Shown: positions 54,790-64,000 of the stretch, piece by piece
How the letters are laid out: every line of letters begins with the position of its first letter
Numbering within the stretch: position 1 is the first letter of the stretch
Assembly (NCBI GenBank): GCA_021018815.1
Contig: JAITYX010000127.1
Coordinates: 248,001-312,000, forward strand
Reading direction: 5' to 3'
Origin: Talinum fruticosum
Lineage: Eukaryota > Streptophyta > Magnoliopsida > Caryophyllales > Talinaceae
DNA length: 64,000 bases
Program-made: the position numbers and the translations under genes
The notes under the pieces: generated by a model
Databases searched by the model: none
Seen by the model: the letters and a program-made list of their open reading frames with translations, nothing else
Told to the model about the DNA's origin: nothing

Positions 54790-55800
54790 TTCTCTTCATA
54801 ATCTATGTGCATTCACCGCATTCATTTCACTAACTCGAACCCAAAAATGCACTAGAAGCCCTTAATGAACCCGAATGGGTAGAGGCCATGCAAGAAGAGC
54901 TGAATCAATTCGAGAGAAACCAAGTCCGGACTCCGACCAACCGACCTTCCGACCACCCAGCTATAGGAACCAAATGGGTTTTCAAAAACAAACTGGATGA
55001 GGGTGGAATAGTTGTCGAAACAAGGCTAGACTTGTAGCTCGTGGTTACAATCAAGAAGAAGGAATTGATTGTGTGGAAACCTTTGCACCAGTAGCTAGAA
55101 TTGAAGCCATTAGAATATCGTTGGCATTAGCATCCCGCATGCATATTAAATTATATCAAATGGATGTTAAGTGTGCCTTTCTCAATGGTTTTATTAAAGA
55201 AGAGGTCTATGTCGAGCAGCCTCCTGGTTTTGAAAACTCGTAATTTCCAAATCATGTTTTCAAACTCCAAAAGGCTCTATATGGTCTTAAACAAGCCCCT
55301 AGAGCTTGGTATGAAAGACTCGAGCAGCCTTCCTGGTTCAAAATGATTTCAAAAGAGGTCATATCGACAAGACTCGTATTCATAAAGACCAAAGGGAAAG
55401 ATTTTCTCATTGTTCAAATATATGTTGATGATATTATTTTCGGTGCTACTAATGAATTTCTGTGCCGAGAATTCTCTCGAGTTGATGAGTCAAGAGTTCC
55501 AAATGAGCATGATGGGAGAACTCAACTTCTTCCTTGGGCTGCAAATCAAACAAGAAATAGATGGAATCTTTGTCCATCAATCAAAGTACACCAAGGAGCC
55601 GCTGAAGAAATACAAACTTCAAGATGCAAAGCACGCATCTACTCCTATGAGCAAGCAAGATAAAACTCGACTCGGATGAAACAGTAAAGCAAGAGATCGA
55701 AACTCTATCGAGGTATGATTGGATCACCGCTATATCTTACTTCAAGCGGACCGTATATAATGTTCGGTGTTTGTTTATGTGCACGATTTCAAGCTAATCC
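54790..55800 (+). pseudogene. Copia reverse transcriptase (C4)
   Basis: EPEWVEAMQEELNQFERNQV (about 54870), [33 protein letters not shown] (about 55070), [20 protein letters not shown] (about 55158), FKLQKALYGLKQAPRAWYER (about 55258) and IVQIYVDDIIFGATNEFLCR (YVDD at 55421-55432), then FQMSMMGELNFFLGLQIKQE (about 55500). Frame breaks occur at TCGAAACAAGGC (about 55015), CTCGTAATTT (55240) and near 55325 and 55480. Confidence 0.87.
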
Positions 55801-56360
55801 AAAAGAATCACATCTCACTCGCGGTGAAGAGAATATTCGGATATCTTGCAGGCACTCGTAATCTAGGACTATGGTACTCCGGAGACTCGTAACCGACTCG
55901 ACCGGGTACTCGGACGCGGACTACGCAGATATAAAGTTGATCGAAAGAGCACATCCGGAGCTTGCCAGCTTCGGGTCAATCCCTAATATCTTGGCACTCA
56001 AAGAAGCAAAACTCAGTAGCTCTATCAACCGCGTAAGCTGAATATATTGCCGCCGGAGCTTGTTGCGCTCGCATTCTCTCGGATAAAACAACACTTGAAG
56101 GATCTCGGACTATATCTCAACTCGGCTCCAATCAAGTGTGACAATCAAAGCGCAATCGCATCACTAAGAATCCCGTCCAAGCACTCAAAAACAAAGCATA
56201 TTGAAGTCGGTATCATTTCTTACGCGATCACTCGTAAAAGGGTGACATTACACTTGAATTCATTCCTACTAATCTTCAATTAGCCGATATCTTTACTAAG
56301 CCACTTGGTGAAGATCAATTATGTTTTATTCGGAATGAGCTTGGTATGTTAAATGCTTAG
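55801..56360 (+). pseudogene. Copia RNase H (C4)
   Basis: The TGYSDADYA motif is readable at about 55900-55927 (TACTCGGACGCGGACTACG). Then SWHSKKQNSVALST-like, YIAAGACCA-like, WIKQHLKDLGLYLNSAPIKC, DNQSAIA, SKTKHIEV and the last part LQLADIFTKPL in shifted frames. The stop TAG is at 56358-56360, after GMLNA. Several indels at CG sites. Confidence 0.85.
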
Positions 56361-57000
56361 TTTCGCGTTATGATTCTTGCATTTTTCTCGTGCTATGTGC
56401 TTTAGTTGTCAATAACCATTGGTTCGATTGATCATGTGATACCGGGCTAATAGTTATTTCGTGTTTCGAGTCACTCGAAACTTTTCCGAGTCAAACTCGA
56501 TGAAGAGAAAATTGGACATCAAATTTTCTCAAGCTATCTCTAGAACAGTGGAGAGCTTCGGATTATATTTTCAAACTCTTTTCTCTCTCTTTCTCGAGCG
56601 CCGCGATCGGATCTTAGCCGCAGATTTCAAACCACTGATATCTCAACCGTTGAAGAAGAACTGTCACACCGGGCATTAATGATCGATGGACGGGTAAGAC
56701 GGAACGGAGTTACTTAACGGATAGTGAACGGGCGCGCGTATTCTTTATAAATAACGTCTATTCATCTTCCTCTCGGTATTCTCAAACTCCTTCCCTCTCA
56801 AACGAAAACCCTCTCGCGGAACTTTTCTACGTGAACAAGTGACCCTTGATCGTCTGCAAGTGTTGAAGAAGCTCTCTCTCTCTCGTAAGTTTTCGACTGC
56901 TCTCTTCTCATTTTCTTCTACCATTTTCGTTTTCTTCTCTTCTACACCTCCATCTCTTTCTCTTTCTCTTTCGAAAAGTTTCATCTTTTCATCTCTCGCA
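56361..57000 (+). other. Spacer and leader before the C4 3' ORF
   Basis: Same layout as 6934-7571: AT-rich part, GGCGCGC (56731), TATAAATAA (56746-56754), CT-rich leader with CTCTCGTAAGTTTTCGA (about 56881). Ends directly at the ATG at 57001. The open frame 56461-56679 has no known domain. Confidence 0.6.
56746..56754 (+). promoter_or_regulatory. Possible internal promoter of the C4 3' ORF (TATA box)
   Basis: TATAAATAA, 255 bp before the ATG at 57001, in the same context as C1 (7321). Preceded by GGCGCGC and followed by a CT-rich leader. Confidence 0.42.
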
Positions 57001-58610
57001 ATGCCTAAAAGAGGAAACCACCCCGACTTTCGTGTTTCTTCATCCTCCAAAAAGCCTCGCACCAACAAGCCGAAAGCTCAGCCCCTTCAAAACCCATTGT
57101 CACCCAAAGATCTTGCGCTGGACGACAAGTTCTTCCCAACAACCAAATTTTCTTGGTTGTCCAACATCCAAACCACAGGAGTCTACCATTTCTTGTGTTT
57201 CAGTGAGTTCATCTATCCCGAACTCGTTTCGAGTTTTATACTCACCTCTCTCACTCGAAAATGTTCTAACCTCTAGGGTTCGTAACATTACTCGTTCAGT
57301 ATCAACACCTCTCTCCTTCACCGTCTCGTTCAAAGTTTCTTCTCTCTTCTTGAACAAGCAACCCTATCCCCTTCACTCGAAGTCGCCGACGACTTCTTTG
57401 AAAAGTACGCTAAAGAATTCCCCGGGTCCGTAAAGAACTTTTCCGTGACTCGCTGAAGTCGAAGCCAGGCTTCAGTGTTTCTCGCCGATGAGAACCTTCT
57501 TCTCACAAGCATTCTAGCAAGGAGAACCCCAACTCCAAGCACCTCAAAGCTCTCTTCGATATCCCGGAGGGATACGAAGTCGACCTCTTCCCTTCCATCA
57601 TTGAGCGGATGGCCGCCGTGCCAGCTCGGCTCCAAACAAAGAAGAACACCTCCCTTCCTTTCGGTGCTCTTCTCACCCTTGTCTTCAAACAATTCCAAGT
57701 TCCTCTTCCCTCCGACCCTAACGCGGTGTCCGAGGCGGCCATTGTGGTCGGCAAGAAGGAACTCCGGGGTACGGATACCGGAAACCAACCCCGGTGTCCG
57801 GGTTCACAACTCGTAGCCGAGGCCTCCTTCTCCACCTCGGACTCGAAATCAACCCCTCTCCCTCTTCCCTCTTCCCCGGTGGTGCCTCCACCTCCAAGTG
57901 CTTCCAAAACTCTCTCTCGCCCTCTTGTCCCTCGTCTTCATGGACAAGATCACCTCTGTCTCTTCCGATTTCGGAGACATGCTCGGAGGTTTCAAATTCG
58001 TTCTTCGTGGTCTCGACCATCAACCAAAAGACCGGTCAGCCCCAAATCCGAGAGCAGCAGTCTCTCGTTCTTGAGATGAGAGAGCTGGTTAAGGAGCGAA
58101 GGAGCCGGCCGAGCTCCTCGTAGAGAGACGGTGCAAGGCGGCTCGAGACCCGAAGACTCGGACCCATCCGAGGCGTCTTCGAGCCCAGGCCCGACCTCCT
58201 CGGAGAGCGAGGAAGCCGAGGAAGCAGAGGAAGAAGCCGCAGATGCAGCGGAGGACGCCGAGGAACTCGCGGGCTGAGGCAGCCCCTTCCGGGCAAAGGG
58301 AAGAAGAGGCCGTGGCAACCGCCGAGGGACAGCCCGCTCCCCAAGCTCAAATCGCTGTACTCGGCTCGGATAGCGGTCCGAGTGGGTCGAAGATCTCGCT
58401 CCTCCAGCCGAGTCAGCCAGAGCAGCCCCTCCAGCCCCGAGGTCCCAAGGGAAGAACCCCTCGATCCACTTTCTCCGGTCAGCCCTCGTAGCCGAGCCCC
58501 TGCGAATTGTCCCGGTTCTCCCTTCGCCGCGCTCAAGCACATCGTCAAGATCTTATCAGCGCCGGCGCACCTCCGCCTCCACTCGAAATCCCTCCTTCCT
58601 AGTTGGAGCC
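57001..58610 (+). pseudogene. SIRE-type 3' ORF of C4
   Basis: Start ATG 57001 (MPKRGNHPDFRVSSSSKKPR), continuous to 57276: LALDDKFFPTTKFSWLSNIQ, VYHFLCFSEFIYPELVSSFI. After frame breaks near 57276 and 57440 come KHLKALFDIPEGYEVDLFPS, IIERMAAVPARLQTKKNTSL, PFGALLTLVFKQFQVPLPSD (57609-57720), DPNAVSEAAIVVGKKELR, a Pro/Ser-rich region, an ISSVSSDFGDMLGGFKFVLR-like segment, a coiled-coil-like EMRELVKERR (about 58075) and a Glu/Ala-rich tail (58200-58270). The resemblance to the putative plant transposon protein family is from memory. I see no signal peptide or membrane segment. The end is approximate. Confidence 0.68.
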
Positions 58611-59011
58611 ATGCACCGCGTCACGATTCCTCGGTGCCTCCGAATTTCGTTTTTCAAAATTTTCTTTTTGTCCGGACAACTTATGTGTATTACTTGTACT
58701 TTTCTCCCTTCTTTTTGTTTCTTGTTTTTGCTGAAAGGCAAGGGGGAGAAATGTAGTCGAAACCGGTTGTCTTGTCTAGGGGAGTTCTTTCCGCCCTTGT
58801 AATATTTATTTTTAATGAACTGAATGAATTTCTGAGTTCTTTCTTTTCCGAGTTAATGAGTTCAAGCTTACTTTAATTTGCTCGATATATTGTATATTGC
58901 TCCGATCTATTCAATATGCCTTACTTTTACTCAAACTACTCGGAATCAACCTATTTCCCTCTAACAAAGTTTCGTGTAAGTATGGAATGCCTTTCATCAA
59001 AAAGGGGAGAT
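58611..59011 (+). other. 3' tail and polypurine tract of C4
   Basis: Pyrimidine-rich sequence, GAAAGGCAAGGGGGAGAAATG (58733 region) and the polypurine tract AAAAAGGGGAGA (58999-59010). Matches 1-346. No gene. Confidence 0.8.
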
Positions 59012-60544
59012 TGAAGACTCGGACACTCGTTCTATATCTTTCCGAGTCATGCAAAAGGAATCGGGTATAACGATGACATTCATATAGTGTTTTGATTCCA
59101 AGGCATTCTCTCGTGTCTTAGAAACTTACTTGAGTGAAATAGTATCTTTTCTATGCGATTCGGTCTTCACTTATCTCTTTAATCGCTTTTTAGTTAGCGA
59201 CTCGTAAAACTTGTTCTTTATTCCGAGTCCACTCTCACTCGGAATCCGACTTGTGATTATTTACTCTATTGTTTGCAAAGTCGCATTCGTAGTTCTTTTC
59301 GTGCTTAGTCTACATCAAGTATTTCCCACTCGATATTCGTTATGGAACTTGATTCTTTGCTTCGGACTAAGTCATATGGAATTCCGAGTATCATGGATAT
59401 TAGACTCGGAAAATTCCATTTCTTCTCCGACTCGGATAATCTGTTGGTTAATTATCATGATTATATTATTATCTCGTGTCTAACCTTGGACCAAAGTATT
59501 TTATACTTTGAGAACCGAAGGTGTTTTACTTTTGTAGGTTATTCAATCGAGGACATCTTTTCAAACTACAAAAGTAGCCGGCTTCGAACATCAAATCACC
59601 AGCAGATATAGCTTTTCACCTACACTCGCTCTAGTCCCGTAAGATTGTGTCGAAGCCGTCCGCTTCCATATCCGGAAAACTGGAAGGTCAAGCTTAACGA
59701 TGGTTTTCACCACACTTTTCAAGACACAACCGATGGTTTTTGGACTTCCAAGAGAGTTAAACCGTTGTCCAACGTCCAATTTTCAACGGATACTTTCCGA
59801 GTGACTCGGAAAGCCTTTCACAACGGTCACAGAGGACTCTCGGTCGACAGATGAAGATAACGGCTACTCGCTCGGTTATCTATAAATAGAAGCCACTTCA
59901 CAAGACTTGAAGATGAGCTGAACATATTGTCAATACACCAACTTGATCAAAGTTATTGTATTTACTTTCAATCTTCAACTTACAACTCCCACTCTGTAAT
60001 TCATTACTTTCGAGTTGTAAGGTCTTGTACTCGACTACAAACACTTCTTACATTCTTTGTAAGGTCCCTCGACTAAGCCGTAAGGGTTAACTCAGCTTAG
60101 TTGTCCCTAGCTGTAAGGGTTATCTCAGCTAGGAAGTACTAGATCGGATAAGGGAACTTCGAGTCTAGGAAAATCTGTATAGAGTTGTCTAAGGGAGCAA
60201 CTCGGGTTCTCGTCAAGTTCACGGTATTTTGTGGACTCAAAATAGTGGATTTGACTTCGTGTCCGGATTGACACGGGCCGTGGTTTTCTGCCCCAGGAGG
60301 GTTTCCACGTAAATTCTCTCGTGTTCTATTTCTGAGTTCATTCTAGACTCGGACATCCCCGCTGAACGTGTTTACTCCGATTCATTACATTCTCGAGTCC
60401 ATTATTTTCTCGACCCCTTGCTTAGACTCGGAATCTGTCTTTGTTTCTTCTCTCGTCTAAAAGGTGTGCACTTTTGCAAAGAATTTTTCATCACCCTATT
60501 CACCCCCCTCTAGGGTGACTCGGACTCTCCCGAGTAAACCTTCA
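59012..60544 (+). repeat. 3' LTR of C4
   Basis: 1533 bp, TGAAGACTCGG to AGTAAACCTTCA, followed by the target duplication GCCAA. TATAAATA at 59881-59888 and the hairpin at 59492-59510. Same length as the 5' LTR. Confidence 0.96.
59881..59888 (+). promoter_or_regulatory. TATA box of the C4 3' LTR
   Basis: TATAAATA in the same context as 50645. Confidence 0.6.
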
Positions 60545-60946
60545 GCCAAAATGGAACATTTCACTTAAAACTCGGGGTTGCAGGCGTCGGCCACGACGTC
60601 GTTTTAAGCGCATGCAGCTCCTAGTCTCGTGTGGAGTGCTTTGTGGAGCTGAAACGCAGAACTTTGATGCTCGTGATCATGAAATGCAACTCTTTAACAC
60701 CGTCTTCAAGTCTTCAGCTCCTTGTCCGATTGAAGAAAAGTAAAATGCGATATTCTAAACATTGAATTTCCGGCACACGAGTCTTGACTCTATTGTCTCT
60801 GAAGGCTTGGCCCAGTTCTTGGATCGCCCGAAAGAAAGGGGGATGCTATTTATTTGGTGTTGGGGGCTCGAGATTTTCATCATCGGGCTAACAAAACAAA
60901 AGACAGAAATAAAGAGATAAGAGACGACACTTTTTAGGTGTCTACA
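60545..60946 (-). repeat. G2 LTR, outer part
   Basis: Continues the G2 LTR after the C4 target duplication. On the minus strand it starts TGTAGACACCTAAAAAGTGT at 60946, a typical Tat-type LTR start. With the CCTACA end seen at 48042 the LTR has TGTAG...CTACA inverted ends. No gene. Confidence 0.75.
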
Positions 60947-62413
60947 CCACCTTCAAAAGAATTGAACCAAGAATATCGAAGCTCATCAACTTTGTAACAT
61001 TCAAGAAGAGCTCAACACAAGCACTCAAGAAGAATGTGGGGGCTTAAGATTGAAAGTGTCATTTAACCAAAACAACTCTAAGAATACTCGGGGCAAGACA
61101 CCAATCATCTACTATACAAATATAAGAGCTATTAGCACACAAACTAAAAGCTCAAATAAGGCACATAACATCATGGAACATCATACTTTTAAGCAAGCAT
61201 TCCCTAGATTTAAGGTCATCCAACCACTAAGTCTAAGCAAGAATTTCTACATAAATATAAGCATTCATCCCTATTCCGACGAAACTGGATAGAAGTCGAG
61301 CTTCATACCCTATAGCGATCAAGGATCAAACACCTCGCCGAGCTGCAGACCTAACAGTGGTTAAGGTTAAAACAGACCTCGGTCGAATCTCATACCTTAC
61401 AGCGGTCAAGGTTCGGACACATCCCAGCTTGAGCTTCAAACCCTACAGTGGTAAAGGTTCTTACACCTTAGTCGAGTCTCGGACCCAAGAGCGATCAAGG
61501 TTCGGACACATCCTAATCGAGCTTCGAGCTCGGCGGTGGTCAAGGTTCAAACACACTCCTCTCGAGTCTCGGGCCTAGCAGGTGGTGAAGGTTTAGACAT
61601 CCCCCTTCGAGCTTGAGGCCCAACAGCGGTCAAGGTTCAAACACACTCCGGTCGAGTCTCGAGCCTCACAGCGGTCAAGGTTCGGACACATCCCGGTCGA
61701 GCTTCGGGCCCAACATCGATCAAGGTTCGGATACACTCTAGTCGAGTCTTAAGCCCAACCGTGATCAAGGTTAAGATATCCCTCCATCGAACTTCGAGCC
61801 TAACCGTGGTAAAGATTCGGACACAACTCTAAGAGTTCGGGATCACTCCATGGCCAAGTCAAGGAGCCATATTTAAAATGTGATCCGGTTACCAACTATC
61901 TTCAAGTAACACTTAGAACTATTTACAATCGATTATTAGCTAACAAAACCGTTAGTGCAGAAAATTTTAGCCAAGCTTCGGACCAAATACGTCTGTCAAG
62001 TTTAGGCACCTCATCGAAGCTTCATGACACTCGAACAAGCTAAACTTATGATATGTACCCAAACTTTAGATCCAAGAAATGGTTAAGTTCGGGCACCCCA
62101 AGCTAGACTTCGGACTTTACTACCCGAGTCAAGTTCAAGCTCCCTTCTAAGCTTCGGACTAAGCACATGGTCAAGTTTAGGCACACCAATCCGAGCTTGA
62201 GGTTTTTAGGTAACCAAGTTAAGGAATCAACAACCTAGACTTCGGACTCCGCTAGTCAAGTCCAGGCCCCCGTCAAGGTTCAAGTCTAAAGATACTTACT
62301 TTTAGAGGCATCAATTCAATAAGATTTTGAAGTAACACCAAGCAATCTGGTAAGTACCCTTTAGTGTCTACTTTAACCTTCGTCTTTCGGACACAGTCAA
62401 AGTGAGGGCTAAC
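60947..62413 (+). mobile_element. Probable 3' untranslated region of a third gypsy element (G3)
   Basis: A non-coding stretch with a long minisatellite, ending in a polypurine-like run (CAAAGTGAGGGCT, 62398-62410) and then TATAGACACCTAAAAAGCGT, close to the G2 LTR start TGTAGACACC. Tandem repeats before the 3' LTR are common in Tat/Ogre gypsy elements. The pol of this element is not in the window. The frames 61050-61292 and 61357-61578 match nothing I know. Confidence 0.5.
61290..62290 (+). repeat. 45-bp minisatellite
   Basis: Imperfect head-to-tail copies of a unit of about 45 bp with the words GCGGTCAAGGTTCGGACACA and TCGAGTCTCGGGCC. About 12 clear copies from 61290 to 61830, then more diverged copies (GTCAAGTTTAGGCACACC, GAGCTTCGGAC) to about 62290, partly broken by unrelated sequence near 61850-61970. 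Confidence 0.85.
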
Positions 62414-62894
62414 TATAGACACCTAAAAAGCGTCATGCATTTTCTATTTTATTTTTTGTAGTATGTTTCCGTTGTTTCGGATGAGGGACATTCTTCCGAG
62501 AAAATGTTTAATTTTAAGGGAAACTTTGTCAATTTATTTTAAGGACTCTTAGATATTAACTTCTATGTTAAGGGTTATCCCATGAGTTTAAATTGTTATG
62601 CTTATTCTTATGTAGTCGGCATAGTGCATGCTAACTTCTCATCACCCTCCCCTACAACATGTTGTGGCATGGGGTGTTGTTTTCCTGTGTAGGTCAGATA
62701 TCATCAATCATGGAGCACCCCTTTAAGGTAATTAGGTGAGGGTGATGGAGTTATTTGTGTCGGTGTAGCCAACATTTGATGCTTATAAATGTTTCTTTGC
62801 GCCATTCATTGAGAGGTAAGTGTCATGAAGCATACAATTGAGGTTTTTATGGTGTTTTACATACTTATAAATGTGTTATTTGTGTAGGTGTAGC
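62414..62894 (+). other. Possible LTR start and intron-like sequence
   Basis: Begins with the TATAGACACC LTR-like start, but homology to the G2 LTR fades after about 20 bp. It contains a short direct repeat (TGTGT.GGTGTAGCCAACA at 62757 and 62880) copying the acceptor of the following exon. No open frame of note. It may include upstream introns and small exons of the protease gene. Confidence 0.35.
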
Positions 62895-63398
62895 CAACAC
62901 TTGATGCTTGCTGCCATATTTCCCAATGACAATGTCGCGTATTGGCTTGATCCTCTTGGTAATACCGTGAAGAAAGATATCATGAACATACTCCATACGT
63001 GAGTTAATACTTTAATCATTTTATGTTTTTTGTTAATTAATATTCTTTTCAATTGTATGTCTAATTTGAATTTCATTTTTCTGATTGAAAAATAGTTCTC
63101 TAGGAAGTTATTATTATATGAGAAGCTTGAGAGGCCTTCGTATGAAACCAAACCTACAAATTGTCTCACATTACGGTGAGGTTCTCCGACTTAGTGTCTC
63201 GCTTTAATCTGTTTTCATTTCATATTTCTTACTAACTATATAAAGTACGTACTAATCAATTTAAATTATGTTGGGAATCTATTTAACTTAATGTAGTGCC
63301 ATAAACAACCAAGGAGAGTGGAGTGTGGCTTCTATGTTCTCAAGCATGTGAAAGAGATTGTGACCCACCTCAATGTAGATGAATATACTCCCAAAGAG
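62895..63398 (+). CDS. Ulp1-type (C48) cysteine protease, C-terminal exons
   Basis: Three exons fit in one frame. Exon one, 62895-62998 (acceptor TAG, donor GTGAGT), reads HLMLAAIFPNDNVAYWLDPL with the catalytic His and Asp. Exon two, 63096-63180, reads SLGSYYYMRSLRGLRMKPNL. Exon three, 63297-63398 (acceptor TAG, donor GTACTT), reads CHKQPRRVECGFYVLKHVKE with the catalytic Gln and Cys. The usual HW is HL. Exon two needs a weak donor (GTTCTC) to stay in frame; the better GTGAGG would shift it. Such domains remove SUMO-like proteins, and in plants are often carried by CACTA or Mutator-like transposons. N-terminal exons are not identified. Confidence 0.6.
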
Positions 63399-63650
63399 GT
63401 ACTTACACCTGCACTTGTATTCGATTGTAAAAAATTTATTTTTTAATGTTCTTTTTAGCTTGATTAACACCCACTCCCTATACGGATGATGTGCTCAACG
63501 AGTTAAGACAAGGTTAGGCGAGTTTGTATATAATCGTATAAAGACATAAGTATATATTTACACATATTCTTCATTATTTGATTGGTCAAGTTTGTGATTT
63601 TAATAGACATACAATTATAAGTATATATATACATAGGTATATAATTAGAT

Positions 63651-63713
<63 letters not shown>

Positions 63714-63806
63714 CGTTATCTTTTTATATGTACCATATACAAATGTGTGATCAATCTGCTGGTTTGTGTACATTCCGGTCAAGACTGTTAGATTGTTGTT
63801 TGTAAA
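63399..63806. other. AT-rich sequence without a gene
   Basis: Intron-like or intergenic sequence after the protease exons, containing a TA microsatellite (63654-63710). I see no coding frame or known element. Confidence 0.6.
63654..63710. repeat. (TA)n microsatellite
   Basis: An uninterrupted TA run of about 28 units; its length in the assembly may not be exact. Confidence 0.95.
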
Positions 63807-64000
63807 TGAAGGTTTGCTCTTGAAGAAGTTAAGTCACCCTAGAGGGAGGGAGAATTGGGTGATGGAAGATTTTTGAGAAATTCAAACTCTTTTGCAAAGA
63901 ATAGAGTCGAAATAGATTTTGAGTCTAGATTGGAATCGAAAGTGCAAAACACAAAGAAATATGTGGAAACCCTCTTGGGGTAGAAAACCACGGACAAGTG
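63807..64000 (-). repeat. Start of another copia LTR (C5)
   Basis: TGAAGGTTTGCTCT on the given strand, followed by TCACCCTAGAGGGAGGGAG and CCACGGACAAG, matches the reversed end of the copia LTR (14228, 31476, 40618). It runs out of the window. Orientation is minus; whether a solo LTR or an element cannot be seen. Confidence 0.85.

Larger units (their letters stand above)
49775..60544 (+). mobile_element. C4: complete, recently inserted SIRE-type copia element
   Basis: 10770 bp with two LTRs of exactly 1533 bp (49775-51307, 59012-60544) and a perfect 5-bp target duplication GCCAA (49770-49774, 60545-60549) in the G2 LTR. It carries primer site, gag, protease, integrase, RT, RNase H, 3' ORF and polypurine tract. 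The LTRs are nearly identical outside CG-containing sites, so the insertion is young, yet every reading frame is broken, often at CGG or CCG. Confidence 0.96.

Noticed and set aside
57992..58548. Minus-strand open frames of 170-182 residues in C4
   Set aside because: Same antisense shadow as in C1, with a low-complexity product. The sense strand carries the conserved ORF.

Overview
The window looks like repeat-rich intergenic heterochromatin from a land plant, probably a flowering plant with a large genome. I see no ordinary host gene. Nearly every base belongs to LTR retrotransposons: long-LTR copia elements of the SIRE/Maximus type (C copies: initiator-Met tRNA primer site, gag-protease-integrase-RT-RNase H order, extra 3' ORF), and Ty3/gypsy elements of the Tat type (G copies: LTR beginning TGTAGACACC, second archaeal-type RNase H). 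The sequence alone does not identify the species.

Layout. 1-11017: head-to-tail copia array (tail of one unit, shared LTR, unit C1, final LTR). 11018-14227: 5' LTR remnant, leader with 43-bp repeats, and gag of gypsy G1 (+). 14228-28475: minus-strand copia C2, carrying solo LTR S1 (16828-18429) and an unrelated solo LTR S2 (23661-25849), and ending in two fused opposed LTR pieces. 28476-31475: G1 protease, RT, RNase H and part of its 3' LTR. 31476-42094: complete minus-strand copia C3. 42095-42813: end of the G1 3' LTR. 42814-49774: minus-strand gypsy G2 (RNase H, RT, protease, gag stub, leader, LTR). 49775-60544: complete plus-strand copia C4 with two 1533-bp LTRs. 60545-60946: outer part of the G2 LTR. 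60947-62413: probable 3' untranslated region of a third gypsy, G3, with a 45-bp minisatellite. 62895-63398: three exons of an Ulp1-type cysteine protease, probably transposon-borne. 63807-64000: start of another minus-strand copia LTR (C5).

History. Five-base target duplications support four insertions: C4 (GCCAA), C3 (GTCTT), S1 (GTTTG) and S2 (TAAGT). Reading outward, S1 and S2 lie in C2, C2 and C3 lie in G1, G1 appears to lie in the RNase H region of G2, and G2 appears to lie in the G3 3' region. All polyproteins are broken by frameshifts and stops, so coding regions are entered as pseudogenes.

Most notable. The two C4 LTRs differ almost only at CG-containing sites, above all CGG/CCG. These are one-base indels and transversions that also create many of the coding breaks, which suggests a sequencing artefact at methylated sites or an unusual mutational process. 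The copia 3' ORF is preceded in three copies by a TATA-like box and a pyrimidine-rich leader of its own. The copia LTRs carry a conserved pair of hairpins upstream of the TATA box.
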